Shown here one piece after another: positions 5,940 to 8,721 of a stretch of 8,721 nt of DNA. The stretch comes from Candidatus Hydrogenedentota bacterium (lineage in GTDB: Bacteria; Hydrogenedentota; Hydrogenedentia; Hydrogenedentales; SLHB01). Every line of letters starts with the position of its first letter. Within the stretch, counting starts at the first letter, position 1. Under the pieces are notes generated by a model that saw nothing but the letters and a program-made list of their open reading frames with translations, did no database searches and was not told the origin of the DNA. The position numbers and the translations under genes are program-made. The stretch is from NCBI GenBank assembly GCA_007118235.1, contig SKRY01000405.1, positions 1 through 8,721 on the forward strand, read 5' to 3'.

Positions 5940-6605
5940 ATGCCAACATTCACGGCGAAAGAAGTGAAAACCCTTCGCGAGCAAACGGGCGCGGGGATGA
6001 TGGATTGCAAGAAGGCCCTGAACGAAACCGGCGGCGACATGGAGAAGGCCCTGACGTGGCTGCGCGAGAAGGGCATTGCCGACGCCGAAAAGCGCCAACA
6101 CCGGACAGCGGTCGAGGGAATGGTCGCGTCCTATGTACACATGGGCGGCAAGATCGGAGTGCTGGTGGAGGTCAATTGCGAGACGGACTTCGTGGCGCGC
6201 GGCGAGGGATTCCAGGACCTCTGCCGGGATCTCTGCTTGCAAGTGTGCAGCACCGCGCCCCTATACGTTTCCAAGGACGAGGTCCCCGAAAGCGTTCTGG
6301 AGAAGGAACGCGAGGTCTTTATTGCCCGGGCCCGCGACATGGGCAAGCCGGAGAACATCCTACCCAAAATCGCCGAAGGTATGCTGGGCAAATGGTATGA
6401 GGAAGTTTGCCTGCTTCATCAGAAGTTCGTGAAGGAACCCGACCGGACGGTGGAGGAGTTGGTCAAGGAGTTCAGCGGAAAGGTTGGCGAGAAGATCGTG
6501 GTCCGCCGTTTCGCCCGGTTCCAGTTGGGCGAGGACTTGGAAGGGGGACAACAGTCTCAACAGAGTGAGGAAATAGCGCAGCAATTCGCCGGCGAAGAAG
6601 GATAA
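5940..6605 (+). CDS. tsf: Translation elongation factor EF-Ts (short form)
   Basis: EF-Ts catalyses GDP release from EF-Tu so that it can reload GTP and aminoacyl-tRNA. The start ATG 5940 follows AAGGAG (5922-5927) by 12 bases. Residues 1-50 are the N-terminal UBA-like domain with LREQTGAGMMDCKKAL (12-27). Residues 79-85 (NCETDFV) contain the Thr-Asp-Phe-Val motif that contacts EF-Tu. A second subdomain region follows to about residue 197, ending GEKIVVRRFARFQLG. The protein is 221 residues, much shorter than the 283 of E. coli but near the short Thermus type, so the long C-terminal core module is missing. The last 22 residues are Gln/Glu-rich (GGQQSQQSEEIAQQ) and unlike the family's usual end. 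The gene is 43 bases after rpsB, as expected. Identification is secure. Confidence 0.98.
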   Translation: MPTFTAKEVKTLREQTGAGMMDCKKALNETGGDMEKALTWLREKGIADAEKRQHRTAVEGMVASYVHMGGKIGVLVEVNCETDFVARGEGFQDLCRDLCLQVCSTAPLYVSKDEVPESVLEKEREVFIARARDMGKPENILPKIAEGMLGKWYEEVCLLHQKFVKEPDRTVEELVKEFSGKVGEKIVVRRFARFQLGEDLEGGQQSQQSEEIAQQFAGEEG

Positions 6606-6611
6606 CCGGCG
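6587..6611 (+). promoter_or_regulatory. Hairpin at the tsf/pyrH junction with the pyrH Shine-Dalgarno in its loop
   Basis: CGCCGG (6587-6592) pairs perfectly with CCGGCG (6606-6611). The 13-base loop (6593-6605) holds the pyrH Shine-Dalgarno AAGGA (6598-6602) and the tsf stop TAA (6603-6605). The right arm directly abuts the pyrH TTG start at 6612. Ribosomes finishing tsf would open the left arm, so the structure could couple pyrH initiation to tsf translation. Six all-G-C pairs make it reasonably stable, but 6-bp repeats also occur by chance. Confidence 0.4.
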
Positions 6612-7331
6612 TTGAGCCAGTTCGCTTATAAGCGCATCCTTCTTAAACTTAGCGGGGAGGCGCTGGATCCCGGAAAGAACCGGGGCATCGATTTCGACGC
6701 CCTTGGCCAATTCGCCAGCGAGATTGGCGAAGTACACGCCATGGGCGTCGAGATGGGCTTGGTGGTGGGTGGCGGCAACATCTTCCGGGGCGCGCAAGTC
6801 CCGGCGGAGTTGGTGGACCGGATCACGGGGGACTACATGGGGATGCTGGCCACGGTGATCAACGCCCTGGCCTTGCAGGCCACGCTTGAGAGCAAGGGCG
6901 TGCCCACCCGGGTCTTGACCGCCATCGAAATGCGTCCCTTCGCCGAGCCCTTCATTCGCCGCCGCGCCATACGGCATTTGGAAAAGGGGCGTGTCGTGAT
7001 ACTTGGCGGGGGGACGGGCAATCCCCTGTTAACCACGGACACCGCCGCCGCCCTGCGGGCCGCCGAACTGAAGGCCGACGCCCTGTTCAAGGCGACCAAG
7101 GTGGACGGGGTATACGACTCCGATCCCGTGCTCAACGAAAGCGCGCAGCGGTACGAGACACTGAACTACCGCGCCGTGCTCAACCAGAATCTGAAGGTAA
7201 TGGACGCGGCGGCGATCTCGTTGTGCGAAGAGAATAACATGCCCATTCTTGTCTTCAACCTGACGAAGCCCGGCAGCATCATGAAGGCGCTGCGAGGTGA
7301 GCCCATCGGAACCATGGTAAGAGGAGAATAG
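6612..7331 (+). CDS. pyrH: UMP kinase (uridylate kinase)
   Basis: UMP kinase phosphorylates UMP to UDP with ATP in pyrimidine synthesis; in bacteria it is a hexamer of the amino-acid kinase fold and is typically inhibited by UTP and activated by GTP. The TTG start at 6612 is the only one that keeps the family's N-terminus (KRILLKLSGEAL, residues 7-18); AAGGA (6598-6602) is 9 bases upstream. Recognisable elements are GGGNIFRG (53-60), GDYMGMLAT (73-81), GGGTGNP (132-138), TTDTAAALRA (141-150), KATKVDGVYDSDP (160-172) and MDAAAISLC (197-205). The length, 239 residues, is normal. It is separated from tsf by only 6 bases and from frr by 4 bases, so it is surely co-transcribed with both. Identification is secure; the start rests on homology and spacing. 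Confidence 0.98.
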   Translation: MSQFAYKRILLKLSGEALDPGKNRGIDFDALGQFASEIGEVHAMGVEMGLVVGGGNIFRGAQVPAELVDRITGDYMGMLATVINALALQATLESKGVPTRVLTAIEMRPFAEPFIRRRAIRHLEKGRVVILGGGTGNPLLTTDTAAALRAAELKADALFKATKVDGVYDSDPVLNESAQRYETLNYRAVLNQNLKVMDAAAISLCEENNMPILVFNLTKPGSIMKALRGEPIGTMVRGE

Positions 7332-7335
7332 CGCA

Positions 7336-7896
7336 ATGGCCACCACCGAACGGGAGGCAGAAGCCCGCGAAAAAATGGAGAAGGCGCTTGAGGCGTTGCG
7401 GCACGAGTTCGGCGCCATTCGTACCGGCCGCGCGTCGGTGAGTCTGCTGGACATGGTGGATGTGGAAGTCTACGGAACCAAGATGAAGGTGAACCAACTG
7501 GCGACGGTCACCGCTCCGGAGCCGCGGATGATCATGGTGACGCCATGGGACAAGGGGCAGATCGGGGTCATCGAGAAGGCGATCATTGCGTCTCCCCTTG
7601 ACTTGACGCCTTCCAATGACGGGAAGGCCATACGCATCCCCATTCCCCAGCCCACCGAAGAGCGCCGCAAGGAGCTTGTCAAGATGGTGAGGAAGCTGAC
7701 CGAGGAGAGCCGCGTCTCCATACGCAACGCCCGGCGGCACGCCATCGAGGCGGTCAAGAAGGCGCAGAAGGCCGGCGAGATCCCCGAGGATGACGCGCAC
7801 CGGGAGCAAGAGCGCTTGCAGGAAGTGACCGATGAGTACATCGAGAAGGTGGATGACGCCCTGAAACACAAGGAAGAAGAGATTATGGAGGTGTAG
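7336..7896 (+). CDS. frr: Ribosome recycling factor
   Basis: RRF, with EF-G, splits the post-termination ribosome into subunits for a new round of translation. The start ATG 7336 follows AGAGGAG (7319-7325), a site that lies inside the end of pyrH, whose stop is 4 bases upstream. Length is 186 residues, as usual. The three-helix-bundle domain is made of residues about 1-30 and 105-186, and the hinge and beta domain lie between. Motifs seen are FGAIRTGRASVSLLD (25-39), NQLATVTAPEPR (53-64), NDGKAIRIPIP (94-104), LTEESRVSIRNARRHA (121-136) and the helix near the end (EYIEKVDDALKHKEEEI). The conserved surface Arg in the NARR motif is present. The frame stays open after the TAG at 7894-7896, up to 8056-8058, but a family-typical C-terminus makes that TAG the true end. 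Confidence 0.98.
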   Translation: MATTEREAEAREKMEKALEALRHEFGAIRTGRASVSLLDMVDVEVYGTKMKVNQLATVTAPEPRMIMVTPWDKGQIGVIEKAIIASPLDLTPSNDGKAIRIPIPQPTEERRKELVKMVRKLTEESRVSIRNARRHAIEAVKKAQKAGEIPEDDAHREQERLQEVTDEYIEKVDDALKHKEEEIMEV

Positions 7897-7919
7897 GGGG
7901 GCTCTGGCGGAAACAAGCA

Positions 7920-7991
7920 CGGCCGGGGTTCTCCGGAAATTCCATCTTCCCGGCCGAACGCCCCAAGCAGCGGGGAGTCCCGTTTGGCGGG
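7920..7991 (+). promoter_or_regulatory. Cluster of three GC-rich hairpins between frr and uppS
   Basis: In order: CGGCCGGG (7920-7927) with CCCGGCCG (7949-7956), a perfect 8-bp stem with a 21-base loop that itself contains GGAAATTCC; CCCC (7961-7964) with GGGG (7972-7975), loop 7 bases; and CCCG (7979-7982) with CGGG (7988-7991), loop TTTGG. None is followed by a T-run, so none is a convincing intrinsic terminator. They could slow RNA decay or tune uppS expression relative to frr. The region is very GC-rich, so partial pairing by chance is likely for the two short stems. Confidence 0.35.
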
Positions 7992-8004
7992 GGAGGACGG
8001 TGGC

Positions 8005-8058
8005 ATGGAACCGGCCCCGGCGGACCGGGAATTGGCGAAAGGGATGCAAACCCGTTGA
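8005..8058 (+). CDS. Possible 17-codon leader ORF overlapping a TTG start of uppS
   Basis: ATG 8005 is preceded at 7 bases by GGGAGGA (7991-7997), one of the strongest Shine-Dalgarno sequences in the window. The frame reads MEPAPADRELAKGMQTR then TGA at 8056-8058. That stop overlaps a TTG at 8055-8057 that is in frame with uppS, giving a TTGA junction typical of translational coupling. It is in the same frame as frr and open all the way back to the frr stop; TTG 7984 would give a 24-codon version. There is no homology I recognise. It is a candidate only; a lone good SD in GC-rich DNA could be accidental. Confidence 0.25.
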   Translation: MEPAPADRELAKGMQTR

Positions 8059-8072
8059 CAGAGCACGAAACG

Positions 8073-8721
8073 ATGCCACTACCCACAATCGATAAGGACC
8101 ACCTTCCCCGCCATATCGCGATTATCATGGATGGAAATGGCCGTTGGGCCAAGCAACACGGGACAACGCGGGCCGACGGACACGAGGCGGGGGCGAAGAG
8201 TGTGCGCGCCGTGGTCGAGGCCTGCCGGGAACTTCAACGCATCGAGGCGCTAACGCTCTACGCCTTCTCCACGGAAAACTGGCGGCGATCCCGGATAGAG
8301 ATAGAGACGCTTTTCCAGCTCTTGAGCAAGTACATCCATTTGGAGCTGGATGAGATTCATCAGGAGAACATCCGCGTAACACTCATGGGGCGCAAGGAGG
8401 GATTGTCCCAACAGGCCTTGGCCGACGTCGAGCGTTGCGAGGCCCTCACCGCGAATAACACCGCCATGACCCTTAACCTCGCCATCAATTATGGAGGCCG
8501 GGCGGAGATCGCGGACACGGCGCGGGCGCTATGCCGGGAAGTCGAGGCCGGACGCTTGAAGGCCGATGACGTGACGGAAGAGACCTTTGCCTCCCATCTT
8601 TACATGCCGCACTTGCCGGAGCTGGACCTTCTCATCCGGACGAGCGGGGAAATGCGGCTAAGCAATTTCATGCTCTGGCAGGCTTCGTACGCTGAATTCG
8701 TATCCATCCAACCCGATTGCC
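8073..8721 (+). CDS. uppS: Undecaprenyl diphosphate synthase (isoprenyl transferase), 3' partial
   Basis: UppS condenses eight isopentenyl diphosphates onto farnesyl diphosphate with cis geometry to give the C55 lipid carrier used in peptidoglycan and polysaccharide export. The frame is open to the window edge (216 codons seen; E. coli UppS is 253 residues). Motifs, numbered from ATG 8073, are HIAIIMDGNGRWAK (14-27, with the catalytic Asp D20 and the diphosphate-binding NGRW), GHEAGAKSVR (34-43), LYAFSTENWRRS (63-74, with the essential SxxNW-type loop), NLAINYGGRAEI (133-144) and DLLIRTSGEMRLSNFMLWQ (189-207). RTSGE carries the conserved Arg and Glu for the allylic/homoallylic sites; the usual Gln after RTSGE is Met here. 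In-frame TTG 8055 is an alternative start adding 6 residues; it has AAGGG (8039-8043) upstream and overlaps a possible leader ORF stop, while ATG 8073 has only a weak site. Membership in the growth cluster after frr is normal. Confidence 0.96.
   Translation, partial: MPLPTIDKDHLPRHIAIIMDGNGRWAKQHGTTRADGHEAGAKSVRAVVEACRELQRIEALTLYAFSTENWRRSRIEIETLFQLLSKYIHLELDEIHQENIRVTLMGRKEGLSQQALADVERCEALTANNTAMTLNLAINYGGRAEIADTARALCREVEAGRLKADDVTEETFASHLYMPHLPELDLLIRTSGEMRLSNFMLWQASYAEFVSIQPDC

Noticed and set aside
4859..6076. 405-codon open frame on the - strand opposite rpsB
   Set aside because: It lies fully across rpsB, whose protein is unmistakable, and its translation shows no recognisable domain. 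Long antisense frames are common in GC-rich genes.
7897..8058. Readthrough extension of frr past its TAG
   Set aside because: The encoded RRF already has a normal length and C-terminus; the open frame beyond is expected in such GC-rich sequence.
7279..8088. 269-codon open frame on the - strand across frr and the following gap
   Set aside because: It overlaps the end of pyrH and all of frr, has no recognised motif, and is explained by GC-rich composition.

Overview
This is a GC-rich bacterial stretch in which every supported gene lies on the + strand. The right half (about 4.98-8.72 kb) is the conserved translation and cell-envelope cluster rpsB-tsf-pyrH-frr-uppS. The left half (about 0-4.76 kb) holds signalling and envelope genes: the 3' end of a Ser/Thr-kinase-type membrane protein with a C-terminal formylglycine-generating-enzyme (FGE/SUMF1)-like domain, a 75-residue secreted or membrane small protein, a REC-PAS-GGDEF response regulator, a sugar phosphate isomerase/epimerase-like TIM barrel protein, and a DUF4349-type lipoprotein. 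The kinase/FGE fusion, the abundance of GG(N)GG-rich non-ATG starts, the short EF-Ts and the xylose-isomerase-like protein would fit a Planctomycetes/PVC-like or Hydrogenedentota-like environmental bacterium. That placement is a low-confidence inference; no marker seen here fixes the phylum.

Layout. 3-1205: kinase tail, one membrane segment, and an FGE-like domain lacking the catalytic cysteines. 1206-1352: gap with a good sigma70-like promoter and two small hairpins ahead of the small-protein gene (1353-1580). 1581-1666: short gap with a perfect 14-bp palindrome. 1667-3019: diguanylate cyclase response regulator, whose stop overlaps the start of the isomerase gene (3016-3828) as ATGA. 3900-4763: lipoprotein. 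4764-4981: gap with a candidate promoter and an rpsB leader that folds on paper into three nested stems. 4982-7896: rpsB, tsf, pyrH and frr, tightly packed. 7897-8072: GC-rich, hairpin-rich gap with a possible 17-codon leader ORF. 8073-8721: uppS, cut by the window edge. No gene-free stretch exceeds 300 bases.

How the genes work together. rpsB, tsf and frr supply a 30S protein, an elongation factor and the ribosome recycling factor. pyrH makes UDP for nucleotide synthesis and uppS makes the C55 lipid carrier for peptidoglycan; this order is a classic bacterial growth cluster. The left half reads as signal sensing and envelope biology (phosphorylation, c-di-GMP, membrane-anchored proteins), but the sequence does not show that these genes form one pathway. 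No tRNA, rRNA, CRISPR, insertion sequence or phage gene was seen. The most notable non-coding signals are the nested rpsB leader fold, the hairpin that presents the pyrH Shine-Dalgarno in its loop, and the structured gap before uppS.
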